Of a DNA stretch of 23,952 bases, positions 1 through 7,950 are shown in pieces. Position 1 is the first letter of the stretch, and each line of letters begins with the position of its first letter. Under the pieces are notes generated by a model. That model ran no database searches. It saw nothing but the letters and a program-made list of their open reading frames with translations, and was not told the origin of the DNA. Origin of the DNA: Methylococcus sp. UBA6136 (GTDB lineage Bacteria > Pseudomonadota > Gammaproteobacteria > Methylococcales > Methylococcaceae); assembly GCA_002423305.1 (NCBI GenBank), contig DIVI01000060.1, forward strand, positions 11,763-35,714. The letters are read 5' to 3'. The position numbers and the translations under genes were made by a program.

Positions 1-497
1 TGTTCAGCAATTCCGGCAAATCGGTGTGCTTCAACGAGGATGACGTGCGCGTGATGGGGCGTGGGGCTACGGGTGTTCGCGGCATGACGCTGCATGAGAG
101 CCAGGAAATCATTGCGCTGATCATCGGTACGGAAGGCTCGGTTCTGAATATCACCGAGAATGGCTTCGGCAAACGCACGGCCATCAGTGACTTCCCCCGC
201 CATCGTCGCGGTGGTCAGGGTGTCATAGCCATTCAGACCAGTGATCGCAATGGCGCGGTGGTGGCGGCGGTGCTGGTGCAGGATAGCGACGAAATCATGC
301 TGATCACGGATGCCGGCACACTGGTTCGGACCCGTGTCGAGGAAATTCGCGAGTTGGGCCGCAACACCCAGGGCGTAACGGTGATCAAGCTCGGGCCGAA
401 TGAAAAAGTGGTCGGTGTGGATCGTATACCTTTCCTGGAAGGTGACGACGCCGATATTGATGAGGCAGATAGTGACGCAACGGAAGGCGAGGAATAA
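1..497 (+). CDS. gyrA: DNA gyrase subunit A, C-terminal end (partial)
   Basis: This is the 3' end of gyrA; the gene starts before the window and the first complete codon is at position 3. GyrA with GyrB introduces negative supercoils, and this part is the DNA-wrapping beta-pinwheel of the C-terminal domain. Visible GyrA blade motifs are VMGRGATGVRGM, a GyrA-box-like RRGGQG and the very conserved DAGTLVRTRVEEI...GRNTQGV segment. The protein ends in a strongly acidic tail (GDDADIDEADSDATEGEE), as in many proteobacterial GyrA proteins. The stop TAA (495-497) is three bases before serC, so serC is probably co-transcribed, an arrangement common in gammaproteobacteria. An in-frame ATG at 24 is internal and is not the gene start. 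Identification is secure. Confidence 0.96.
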   Translation, partial: FSNSGKSVCFNEDDVRVMGRGATGVRGMTLHESQEIIALIIGTEGSVLNITENGFGKRTAISDFPRHRRGGQGVIAIQTSDRNGAVVAAVLVQDSDEIMLITDAGTLVRTRVEEIRELGRNTQGVTVIKLGPNEKVVGVDRIPFLEGDDADIDEADSDATEGEE

Positions 498-500
498 GCG

Positions 501-1583
501 ATGAGCAGAATTTATAACTTCAGCGCGGGACCCTCCATGCTGCCGACGGCGGTGTTGGAACAGGCGCGGGACGAACTTTGCGAATGGCATGACACCGGTA
601 TGTCGGTAATGGAGATGAGCCATCGCAGCAAGAGCTATGTAGGCATTGCCGAGCAGGCCGAGGCCAATCTGCGCGCGCTTCTCGCAATTCCGTCCAACTA
701 CAAGGTGCTGTTCCTGCAAGGCGGTGCAACGGGTCAGTTTGCTGCCATACCGATGAATTTGTTGCGGGGAAAATCTTCTACCTGCTATGTGAATACCGGT
801 ATCTGGTCGAAAAAGGCCATCAGTGAGGCCAAGCGGTTCTCATCCGTGACGCTGTCCGCCAGTGCCGAAGCCGACAATTTCACGACCATACCCGCCCGAA
901 GCGGCTGGGCGGTCGATCCTGAGGCGGCCTATCTTCACTACACCAGCAATGAAACGATTGGCGGGGTCGAGTTTCAGGACATCCCCGATGCCGGCGGCCT
1001 GCCGCTGGTCGTGGACATGTCCTCGAACATTCTCTCAAGGCCGCTGGATATCAGCCGTTTCGGGCTGATTTATGCCGGTGCCCAGAAGAATATGGGACCT
1101 GCCGGAATCACCGTGGTCATCGTGCGCGATGACTTGATTGGCGAGGTGCTGCCGGGGACGCCGTCCATTTTTGATTATCAGCAGCAGGCCGATAATGGCT
1201 CCATGCTGAACACGCCGCCGACATACCCCTGGTATCTGCTCGGACTGGTGCTGGCATGGCTGAGAGGGCAGGGCGGGCTGGTGGCGATTGAAGCAATCAA
1301 TAGACGTAAATCGACCAAGCTTTATCAGGCAATCGATGATTCGCCCTTCTATTCGAATCCTGTGGATATGGCTTGTCGTTCACGTATGAACGTACCGTTC
1401 AAGATAGCCAATACGGATCTGGAAAAAACCTTCATTGCTGAAGCCATGTCTGCCGGATTGGCCAACCTCGAGGGGCATCGTTCCGTCGGTGGTTTCCGCG
1501 CCAGCATCTACAACGCCATGCCGGAGTCTGGTGTGGATGCCCTGATTGCCTTCATGGCCGAATTCGAACGGAAGTACGGTTGA
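501..1583 (+). CDS. serC: phosphoserine aminotransferase
   Basis: SerC is a PLP enzyme that transaminates 3-phosphohydroxypyruvate with glutamate to give O-phosphoserine. It also acts in the PdxB-type pyridoxal phosphate pathway where that exists. The 360-residue length is the usual one. The N-terminus IYNFSAGPSMLP is the family signature. The PLP-binding lysine is K196 in GAQKNMGPAG, and QGGATGQF and HYTSNETIGG are further conserved segments. The ATG at 501 lies three bases after gyrA. The stop TGA (1581-1583) overlaps the serA start by one base (TGATG), which implies translational coupling. The following serA performs the step just before this one, so the two genes form a serine-pathway pair at the head of the aromatic operon. 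Confidence 0.97.
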   Translation: MSRIYNFSAGPSMLPTAVLEQARDELCEWHDTGMSVMEMSHRSKSYVGIAEQAEANLRALLAIPSNYKVLFLQGGATGQFAAIPMNLLRGKSSTCYVNTGIWSKKAISEAKRFSSVTLSASAEADNFTTIPARSGWAVDPEAAYLHYTSNETIGGVEFQDIPDAGGLPLVVDMSSNILSRPLDISRFGLIYAGAQKNMGPAGITVVIVRDDLIGEVLPGTPSIFDYQQQADNGSMLNTPPTYPWYLLGLVLAWLRGQGGLVAIEAINRRKSTKLYQAIDDSPFYSNPVDMACRSRMNVPFKIANTDLEKTFIAEAMSAGLANLEGHRSVGGFRASIYNAMPESGVDALIAFMAEFERKYG

Positions 1584-2752
1584 TGGCCATGCTAAAGGTG
1601 TTGACTTACAACAATATCTCGGCAGTGGGCCTTGATCGATTTCCCCGGGATCGCTACGAAGTCGCCTCCGAAATTCAGCATCCGGATGCCGTCATGCTGC
1701 GCTCCTTTGATCTGCATGGCGTCGAGATTCCTGCCACCCTGAAGGCCGTGGGAAGAGCCGGGGCCGGTGTCAACAATATCCCGGTGGCTGAATATACCCA
1801 GCGCGGGATCCCGGTGTTCAACGCGCCGGGTGCCAATGCGAACGCCGTCAAGGAACTGGTGATTGCCGGCATGCTGCTGGCCGCCCGCAAGATTTGTCCT
1901 GCCTGGCATTACGCCCAGACGCTGGAGGGTGACAACGCGGCCATCCACTCCCAGGTCGAGAAAGGCAAGAAGCAGTTTGCCGGTTTTGAACTGGCCGGAA
2001 AAACCCTGGCGGTGCTTGGACTCGGTGCGATCGGAGTCAAGGTGGCCAATGCCGCGATGGATCTGGGTATGGACGTCGTCGGGTTCGATCCCCAGTTGAC
2101 GGTTGAAAGTGCCTGGCAATTGTCTTCTCAGGCCAAACGCGCCGGCAGCATCGATGATCTGATCGGCAAGGCTGATCTGGTGACGCTGCATGTTCCCTTG
2201 AATGACCATACCCGCCACGTCATCAATGCGGCGCGTCTGGACTTCATGAAAAAGGGCGCCATCCTGCTGAATTTTTCCCGGGAAAAAGTGGTGGATGAAG
2301 AGGCCGTGCTGGCGGCGCTGGATTCCGGCCAAATCAGTGCCTACGTGTGTGATTTTCCCAGCCGCAAGCTCCTGGGCCATGCCGGGGTCATTGCCCTGCC
2401 GCATCTCGGTGCATCAACGGCCGAGGCCGAGGACAACTGTGCCGTCATGGTGGCCGATCAGCTGCGGGATTACCTGGAGAACGGCAATATCCGCAACTCG
2501 GTCAATTTGCCCGAAGTGGTCGTCCCCAGAACCGAGGGCGTGCGTTTGAGTATCGTGAACCAGAATGTTCCGAATATGGTGGGGCAGGTGTCCAGTGCCC
2601 TCGCTGAGGCCGACCTGAATATCCTTGATCTCATCAACAAGTCGCGGGGCGATGTCGCCTATACCCTGGTTGACCTCCATTCGGCTGTTCCAGAAGAGAC
2701 CCTGAACCGCATTCGCGGAATCGAGGGCGTCCTGTTTGCTCGCGTCATTTGA
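1583..2752 (+). CDS. serA: D-3-phosphoglycerate dehydrogenase, short ACT-domain type
   Basis: SerA oxidises 3-phosphoglycerate to 3-phosphohydroxypyruvate with NAD, the first step of serine synthesis. I chose the ATG at 1583 (389 aa), which overlaps the serC stop and has GGAAG at 1570-1574 upstream; ATG at 1589 is an alternative. The layout is a split substrate domain, a Rossmann NAD fold with GLGAIG (residues 146-151), catalytic R233 in NFSR, H274 in PHLGAST, and a C-terminal ACT domain (about 315-389), the usual serine-sensing module. The familiar EP glutamate motif of 2-hydroxyacid dehydrogenases is not visible; the matching stretch reads VCDFPSRKLLGH. From memory, a DFP form like this is typical of the roughly 390-residue SerA subfamily, so I do not read it as inactivation. 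Some homologues are annotated only as hydroxyacid dehydrogenases. Confidence 0.93.
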   Translation: MAMLKVLTYNNISAVGLDRFPRDRYEVASEIQHPDAVMLRSFDLHGVEIPATLKAVGRAGAGVNNIPVAEYTQRGIPVFNAPGANANAVKELVIAGMLLAARKICPAWHYAQTLEGDNAAIHSQVEKGKKQFAGFELAGKTLAVLGLGAIGVKVANAAMDLGMDVVGFDPQLTVESAWQLSSQAKRAGSIDDLIGKADLVTLHVPLNDHTRHVINAARLDFMKKGAILLNFSREKVVDEEAVLAALDSGQISAYVCDFPSRKLLGHAGVIALPHLGASTAEAEDNCAVMVADQLRDYLENGNIRNSVNLPEVVVPRTEGVRLSIVNQNVPNMVGQVSSALAEADLNILDLINKSRGDVAYTLVDLHSAVPEETLNRIRGIEGVLFARVI

Positions 2753-2762
2753 AGCTTGAGCC

Positions 2763-3857
2763 GTGACCACATCGGACAGTCAGACCCAACTTGCCGATAT
2801 CCGCCGGGAAATCGACGAGATTGATGACCAGTTACTGGTCCTGTTGAACCGCAGGGCTAGTTGCGCCCAGACAGTCGCGGAAATCAAGATTGCGGCCGGT
2901 GAGGTGGACTGCTTTCATCGCCCCGAGCGGGAAGTAGAAGTCCTCCGGCGCATGATGGACAAGAATCCGGGGCCTCTGAGTCGTGAAACCATTGGCCGCT
3001 TCTATCGCGAGTTGATGTCCGAATGTCTCGCTCTGGAGAAGCCGCTGGGCGTGGCTTTTCTGGGGCCTGAAGGGACGTTTACCCAGCAGGCGGCTTACCG
3101 GCATTTCGGCCACGCGATTTGCGCAACGCCATTCCCTTCGATTGACGAGATCTTCCGTGCAGTAGAAAGCGGTGCCTGCCAATATGGCGTGGTGCCTGTG
3201 GAAAACTCGACCGAAGGTGTGATCACCCATACGCTCGACAGCTTTCTCCATTCCTCGCTGGTGATTGCCGGTGAAGTCAGCCTCAGGATTCATCACAACC
3301 TGATGGCTGCCGGCTGCCGGCTGGAAGACATCCGTGAGATCTTTTCCCATCAGCAGTCGTTGGCGCAATGTCGGGAATGGCTGGACCGGTTCCTCCCCGG
3401 CGTCACCCGCACCTCGGTCAGCAGTAATGCCGAAGCCGCTCGTCGGGCGGCCAGCACGCCGAATTCGGCCGCCATTGCGGGTGAAGTCGCGGCCGAGCTT
3501 TATGGTGTTCAGATTCTTCAGCGCAACATTGAAGACGAACCGGACAATACCACCCGATTCCTGGTGATCGGTCGGAACCCGGTGGGTCCCACCGGAGGCG
3601 ACAAGACCTCGCTGATCCTGGCGATACAGAATGATCCCGGTGCACTCTATGGCGTGCTCGAGCCCTTTGCGCGGCACGGCATCAGCATGAGCAAGATCGA
3701 GTCACGTCCCTCGCGGCGCGCTGCCTGGGACTATGTCTTTTTTGTCGATCTCGAGGGCCATCGCGATGATGTATCGGTCGCCGCGGCCTTGGCCGAACTG
3801 GAGCGTCACGTCACGATGCTGAAAATCCTCGGTTCCTATCCCCGCGCACTTACCTGA
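2763..3857 (+). CDS. pheA: bifunctional chorismate mutase / prephenate dehydratase (P-protein)
   Basis: This P-protein converts chorismate to prephenate and then to phenylpyruvate, committing flux to phenylalanine. The 364 residues hold three modules. An AroQ-type chorismate mutase occupies about 1-90, with LADIRREIDEIDDQLL and the downstream AEIK lysine. Prephenate dehydratase spans about 95-275, with FLGPEGTFTQQAA near residue 100, VENSTEGV and the TTRF catalytic motif (T264, R265). A C-terminal ACT domain follows, with GALYGVLEPFARHGISM and ESRPSR, the Phe-binding feedback element known in this family. The start is GTG at 2763, because the N-terminus of the mutase begins there and no ATG fits. 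It sits ten bases after serA. The Shine-Dalgarno is weak, so translation may depend on coupling to serA. Confidence 0.96.
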   Translation: MTTSDSQTQLADIRREIDEIDDQLLVLLNRRASCAQTVAEIKIAAGEVDCFHRPEREVEVLRRMMDKNPGPLSRETIGRFYRELMSECLALEKPLGVAFLGPEGTFTQQAAYRHFGHAICATPFPSIDEIFRAVESGACQYGVVPVENSTEGVITHTLDSFLHSSLVIAGEVSLRIHHNLMAAGCRLEDIREIFSHQQSLAQCREWLDRFLPGVTRTSVSSNAEAARRAASTPNSAAIAGEVAAELYGVQILQRNIEDEPDNTTRFLVIGRNPVGPTGGDKTSLILAIQNDPGALYGVLEPFARHGISMSKIESRPSRRAAWDYVFFVDLEGHRDDVSVAAALAELERHVTMLKILGSYPRALT

Positions 3858-3874
3858 TCAATTTACTGACATCC

Positions 3875-4990
3875 ATGAAGCCCATCGAACTCGCGGTTCC
3901 CGGCGTGCAGGGACTGACGCCCTATATTCCCGGTAAGCCGATTGGCGAGCTTGAGCGTGAATTGGGCCTCAGCCATATCGTCAAGTTGGCATCCAATGAA
4001 AACCCCCTGGGCCCCAGTCGATTGGCCTTGGCGGCGGCTGAACGGGCCTTGTCGGACCTGCACCTTTACCCCGATGGCGGTGGTTTTGAATTGAAGGCCG
4101 CGCTCGCTACAAAGTTGGGCGTGACTGCCGAGCAAATCACGCTTGGCAATGGCTCGAATGATGTGCTCGAATTGGTCGCCCGGGCATTTCTCTCGCCGGA
4201 GGTCTCTGCCGTTTTTTCGGAGCATGCCTTCGCGGTTTATCCGATCGTGACTCAGGCGGTGGGGGCCAAAGCCCTCATTGCACCCGCTCATGATGGATCA
4301 AGAGGGCCGCAATTCGGACACGATCTGAAGGCCATGGCCGAAGCCGTGGGTTCCGATACTCGGGTCGTGTTTATCGCCAATCCTAACAATCCGACCGGCA
4401 CTTATCTGGGACGGACAGAGCTCGAGACCTTTCTGCGTGGGCTGCCTGACCATGTTATCGCCGTGGTGGATGAGGCTTACTTTGAATATGTGAGCGAGCC
4501 GGATTACCCGAATGCGCTGGCGTGGTTACCCCAGTTTCCGAACCTTGTAGTGACGCGCACTTTTTCCAAAGCGTATGGACTTGCGGGATTGCGCGTCGGT
4601 TATGCCATATCCAGCCCGGCCATCGCCGATTTGCTGAATCGGGTGCGTCAGCCATTCAACGTCAATACACCCGCACTGGAGGCGGCCCGTGCAGCGCTTG
4701 ATGACGAGGATCATCTGGCCAAAACGGTGCGTTTGAACGATGCGGGTCTGGCCCGGCTGATGGAGGAACTGGTGAAGCGGAATCTCAAGGTCATTCCCTC
4801 GGTTGGTAACTTCATCACCTTTGACGGTGGCCAACCCGCCGGACCTGTTTACGAAGCCTTGCTCAGAGAAGGCGTGATTGTGCGTCCGATTGCCAACTAT
4901 GGATTGCCGAATCATCTGCGGGTCACCGTAGGCACCGAAGAGGAAAACCACACGTTCCTCGCTGCACTGGATCGGGTCCGGTCTGCATGA
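3875..4990 (+). CDS. hisC: histidinol-phosphate / aromatic aminotransferase, HisC family
   Basis: This is a fold-type I PLP aminotransferase of the HisC family, 371 aa. Family signatures are KLASNENPLGPS near residue 45, FIANPNNPTGTY, VVDEAYFEY and TFSKAYGLAGLRVGYA. The PLP lysine is about K232 in TFSKAYG. The annotated reaction is imidazole acetol phosphate to L-histidinol phosphate. In this operon position, between pheA and tyrA, the paralogue usually called HisC2 is thought to act also, or mainly, on phenylpyruvate and 4-hydroxyphenylpyruvate, which would complete Phe and Tyr synthesis. No other his gene is nearby, which supports the aromatic role by inference. The ATG at 3875 lies 17 bases after pheA and no strong Shine-Dalgarno is seen. 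The stop overlaps tyrA by four bases (ATGA). Confidence 0.94.
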   Translation: MKPIELAVPGVQGLTPYIPGKPIGELERELGLSHIVKLASNENPLGPSRLALAAAERALSDLHLYPDGGGFELKAALATKLGVTAEQITLGNGSNDVLELVARAFLSPEVSAVFSEHAFAVYPIVTQAVGAKALIAPAHDGSRGPQFGHDLKAMAEAVGSDTRVVFIANPNNPTGTYLGRTELETFLRGLPDHVIAVVDEAYFEYVSEPDYPNALAWLPQFPNLVVTRTFSKAYGLAGLRVGYAISSPAIADLLNRVRQPFNVNTPALEAARAALDDEDHLAKTVRLNDAGLARLMEELVKRNLKVIPSVGNFITFDGGQPAGPVYEALLREGVIVRPIANYGLPNHLRVTVGTEEENHTFLAALDRVRSA

Positions 4991-5856
4991 TTGAACGCCT
5001 GTGCCTGATTGGCGTCGGGCTGATCGGCGGATCGCTGGCGCTTGGCCTGCGGCAAAAGGGCCTTGTGCGGGAGGTGGTAGGGGTTGACCCTCATCGGGCT
5101 AATCTGGAAACCGCCCGGCAACTGGGAATCATTGACCGGTTTTATGCCGATCCGGTGGATGCTGTTAAGGGTGCCGACTGGGTGGTGATGGCGACACCTG
5201 TGGGCGCCATCCCCGCTATTTTTTCGTCCCTCAAGCCTGTTTGGCGGAACGATGTTGTTTACACCGATACCGGGAGCACCAAAGCGGATGTGGTCGACGC
5301 GGCCAGGTGGGTCTTTGGCGAAGTGCCAGGCAATTTTGTGCCGGGGCATCCGATTGCCGGGGCGGAAAGCTCGGGGGCGAGCGCGGCGAATGGGGCGTTG
5401 TTCGAACATAAGCGGGTGATTCTCTCCCCCTTGGCAGAAACCCGGCCTGACATGGTGGAACAGGTCGAAATGCTTTGGCGAAGCGTTGGGGGCAGGGTTT
5501 CTCGCATGGACTATCGACACCACGACGAGGTGTTCGCTGCGACCAGCCATCTGCCGCATGTACTGGCTTTCGTCCTGACGGAAATGCTTGGACGCAAGGA
5601 CGAACAGCAGGAAATTTTTCAGTATGCAGCGGGAGGGTTTCGGGATTTCACCCGCATCGCCTCCAGCGACCCGAGGATGTGGCTGGACATCTGCCTGGCG
5701 AATCGCCAAGAGATCGTACCGCTCATCAAAGAATACAGCGAGGCCCTCGGCAAGACGGCCGAGATTATCGCCCGTGGCGAAGCCGATAAGCTGCTGGCCC
5801 TCTTCACCGAGGCGCAAGCAGCTAGACAACGTTTTCTGGATCAATTGGAAAAATAA
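4987..5856 (+). CDS. tyrA: prephenate / arogenate dehydrogenase
   Basis: TyrA oxidatively decarboxylates prephenate (or arogenate) to the tyrosine precursor. The 289-residue protein is monofunctional, without the chorismate mutase fusion seen in enterics and without a C-terminal ACT domain. The N-terminal Rossmann motif is GVGLIGGSLALGL (residues 8-20). Conserved family segments are DTGSTKADVV, PGHPIAGAESSG, ATSHLPHVLAF and the GGFRDFTRIASSDPRMW stretch. NAD versus NADP preference and prephenate versus arogenate preference cannot be read safely from sequence. Its ATG (4987) overlaps the hisC stop in ATGA, so the two are translationally coupled. It is followed after two bases by aroA. In some gammaproteobacteria such as Pseudomonas tyrA and aroA are fused; here they are separate genes. 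Confidence 0.95.
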   Translation: MIERLCLIGVGLIGGSLALGLRQKGLVREVVGVDPHRANLETARQLGIIDRFYADPVDAVKGADWVVMATPVGAIPAIFSSLKPVWRNDVVYTDTGSTKADVVDAARWVFGEVPGNFVPGHPIAGAESSGASAANGALFEHKRVILSPLAETRPDMVEQVEMLWRSVGGRVSRMDYRHHDEVFAATSHLPHVLAFVLTEMLGRKDEQQEIFQYAAGGFRDFTRIASSDPRMWLDICLANRQEIVPLIKEYSEALGKTAEIIARGEADKLLALFTEAQAARQRFLDQLEK

Positions 5857-5858
5857 TC

Positions 5859-7187
5859 ATGCATCACAACAAGGTTACGTTCCGGGTGCAGCCGGGTGGG
5901 ACGCTGAAAGGCGAAGCGCGGGTTCCGGGCGATAAATCCGTTTCGCATCGTTCCATCATGCTCGGCTCCATCGCCGAAGGATCCACCCGTGTGACCGGAT
6001 TTCTCGATGCCGAGGATTGCCTGTCAACCATGAAGTCCTTCCAGGCGATGGGCGTTTCTATCGAAGGCCCGGTCGATGGGCGGGTCACCATTCACGGGGT
6101 AGGCCTGCACGGACTGAAGGCGCCGACGCAGGACCTGTATTTGGGAAACTCCGGCACCTCCATGCGTCTGCTCTCGGGATTACTATCGGGTCAGCCGTTC
6201 GATTCGGTACTGACGGGTGACCCTTCACTCTCCAAGCGCCCGATGAAACGGGTCACCGATCCGCTACGGACCATGGGCGCCCGGATTGATACCACCGAAA
6301 AAGGCACCTCACCCTTGCATATTCATGGGGGGTCCAAGCTGAAAGGTATTCACTACGACATGCCGGTTGCCAGCGCTCAGGTGAAGTCCTGCCTGCTGTT
6401 GGCCGGGTTGTATGCCGAAGGCACCACTTCAGTGCGTGAGCCGGCTCCGACGCGCGACCACACCGAACGCATGTTGCAGGGTTTTGGCTATCCGGTGAAA
6501 CGCGAGGGCGATACCGTTTCCGTGACGTCCGGCGGCAAGCTGACTGCCTGTGACATTGACGTACCCAGCGATATTTCCTCGGCCGCCTTTTTCATGGTCG
6601 GCGCCTCCATTGCGAAGGAGGCTGATGTCGTATTGAAGCATGTCGGCATCAACCCGACTCGCACGGGTGTCATCGATATCCTGCGGCTAATGGGTGCTCG
6701 GATTGACATTCTCGATCCCCGCGAAGCGGGGGGCGAGCCGGTCGCGGATATCCGTATTCGTTCCAGTCAGTTGCAAGGGATCGAAATACCGGAAGAACTG
6801 GTTCCCCTGGCCATTGATGAATTTCCAGTTCTGTTTGTCGCTGCCGCTTGCGCCGAAGGTGAAACCCGGCTGACCGGCGCCGAGGAGCTGCGCGTCAAGG
6901 AAAGCGATCGCATACAAGTTATGGCGGACGGGCTTCGCATCTTGGGTGTCGATGCCACACCCACCCCGGACGGCATGGTCGTCAGGGGTGGATCTATCTC
7001 GGGCGGAGAGGTGGAGTCGCACGGGGACCATCGCATCGCCATGGCATTTTCGATCGCCGGACTCAGGGCCACCGGTTCCATCACCATCCACGATTGCGCT
7101 AACGTCAATACCTCTTTCCCTACCTTTGTCAGTCTGGCCCATAGGCTGGGCTTATCGGTTCAATCCAGCACTGATGCCAGGGCATGA
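5859..7187 (+). CDS. aroA: 3-phosphoshikimate 1-carboxyvinyltransferase (EPSP synthase), class II-like
   Basis: AroA joins shikimate-3-phosphate and PEP to give EPSP, the penultimate step to chorismate, feeding the pheA and tyrA products encoded just upstream. Length is 442 aa. All four motifs that I recall as defining class II EPSP synthases are present: GDKSVS, SAQVK, RDHTE and NPTRTG. The PEP/glyphosate-site loop reads LYLGNSGTSMRLL, with glycine where the glyphosate-tolerant Agrobacterium CP4 enzyme has alanine (Ala100). Class membership alone therefore does not predict tolerance. Other conserved stretches are RPMKRVTDPLRTMGA and EELRVKESDRI. The ATG is two bases after the tyrA stop, with GGAAAA at about 5847 as a possible ribosome site. 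The stop overlaps cmk by four bases. Confidence 0.97.
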   Translation: MHHNKVTFRVQPGGTLKGEARVPGDKSVSHRSIMLGSIAEGSTRVTGFLDAEDCLSTMKSFQAMGVSIEGPVDGRVTIHGVGLHGLKAPTQDLYLGNSGTSMRLLSGLLSGQPFDSVLTGDPSLSKRPMKRVTDPLRTMGARIDTTEKGTSPLHIHGGSKLKGIHYDMPVASAQVKSCLLLAGLYAEGTTSVREPAPTRDHTERMLQGFGYPVKREGDTVSVTSGGKLTACDIDVPSDISSAAFFMVGASIAKEADVVLKHVGINPTRTGVIDILRLMGARIDILDPREAGGEPVADIRIRSSQLQGIEIPEELVPLAIDEFPVLFVAAACAEGETRLTGAEELRVKESDRIQVMADGLRILGVDATPTPDGMVVRGGSISGGEVESHGDHRIAMAFSIAGLRATGSITIHDCANVNTSFPTFVSLAHRLGLSVQSSTDARA

Positions 7188-7849
7188 GTGTAAAAATTCC
7201 CGTACTCACCATCGATGGTCCCAGTGGTTCCGGCAAGGGAACCGTCAGTCGTGCCGTGGCCAGAGCCCTCGGCTGGCATTTTCTCGATAGCGGCGCGATC
7301 TATCGTTCACTCGCGATCGCCGTGATGCGGAACAACATTTCGCTGGACAGCGAAAGCGAGATTGTTCGTGTGGCGGAAGACATGGACTTGTCTTTTACCG
7401 CAGATGATCCGCCGCAGGTGCTTCTTGCCGGCGAGGATATTGCCGGAGAAATCGGTGGCGAAACCTGCGGTAACACGGCCTCTCGCATCGCTGCGAGTGG
7501 TCCGGTCAGGAAAGCATTGTTGGAAAAACAGCGTGAGTTTCGGCAATTTCCTGGTCTGGTGGCCGACGGCCGGGACATGGGAACTGTGGTGTTTGCGGAT
7601 GCCGCACACAAGGTCTTTTTAACTGCCAGTGCCGAAGTGCGGGCGCTGCGAAGACTTAAGCAGTTGAAGGATAAGGGACTGGATGTTAACCTTGCCAGCT
7701 TGACTCGTGAGATCGAGGAACGTGACCGTCGTGATCGGGAAAGAGCCGAGGCTCCCCTGATGGTGGCGGAGGGCGCGTTGCTGGTTGATTCATCCGATAT
7801 GGATATTCAGCAGGTCATTGGCTGCGTACTCAACTACGTCGGGCAATGA
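7184..7849 (+). CDS. cmk: cytidylate kinase
   Basis: Cmk phosphorylates CMP and dCMP with ATP, salvaging pyrimidine nucleotides. The 221-residue length is normal. The N-terminal P-loop reads IDGPSGSGKGTVSRA (GPSGSGKGT near residues 12-20), followed by LGWHFLDSGAIYR, the nucleoside-monophosphate site. DGRDMGTVVF and the lid-type RDRRDRERAEAPL arginine cluster are also family signatures. The start ATG at 7184 overlaps the aroA stop in ATGA. Cmk followed by rpsA is one of the most stable gene pairs in proteobacteria. Unlike the earlier junctions, the gap to rpsA is about 100 bases and holds a promoter-like sequence and a hairpin. Confidence 0.96.
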   Translation: MSVKIPVLTIDGPSGSGKGTVSRAVARALGWHFLDSGAIYRSLAIAVMRNNISLDSESEIVRVAEDMDLSFTADDPPQVLLAGEDIAGEIGGETCGNTASRIAASGPVRKALLEKQREFRQFPGLVADGRDMGTVVFADAAHKVFLTASAEVRALRRLKQLKDKGLDVNLASLTREIEERDRRDRERAEAPLMVAEGALLVDSSDMDIQQVIGCVLNYVGQ

Positions 7850-7870
7850 CCTAATTCGCGTGTCGAAGGG

Positions 7871-7899
7871 TTGCCAGTGATGACTGGCCTATTTTTAAT
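7871..7899 (+). promoter_or_regulatory. predicted sigma70 promoter of rpsA
   Basis: The -35 box TTGCCA (7871-7876) and the -10 box TTTAAT (7894-7899) each differ from consensus by one base. The spacer is exactly 17 bases. Initiation would fall near 7906, leaving an rpsA leader of about 45 nucleotides that ends in AGAAG (7941-7945) before the ATG. The position fits the known separate promoter of rpsA in other proteobacteria. A hairpin lies inside the spacer (see the separate entry). Confidence 0.6.
7873..7896 (+). terminator. terminator-like hairpin after cmk
   Basis: GCCAGT (7873-7878) and ACTGGC (7883-7888) form a perfect 6-bp stem around a GATG loop, followed by CTATTTTT. That is the outline of an intrinsic terminator or attenuator 20-40 bases after the cmk stop. 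The stem is short, so read-through into rpsA is likely. It occupies the spacer of the predicted rpsA promoter. Confidence 0.45.
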
Positions 7900-7950
7900 T
7901 TAAACAGACATGTGGCTCCATTCCGGAGTGGCGTGCATATAGAAGATTTT

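Noticed and set aside
1592..2404. 270-codon minus-strand frame opposite serA
   Set aside because: Shadow of a well-supported gene; composition is the complement of serA codons and no motif is present.
2832..3677. 281-codon minus-strand frame opposite pheA
   Set aside because: Shadow frame; the plus-strand P-protein motifs account for the region.
4912..5844. 310-codon minus-strand frame opposite tyrA
   Set aside because: Covers tyrA, which has a full set of family motifs; no independent evidence for an antisense gene.
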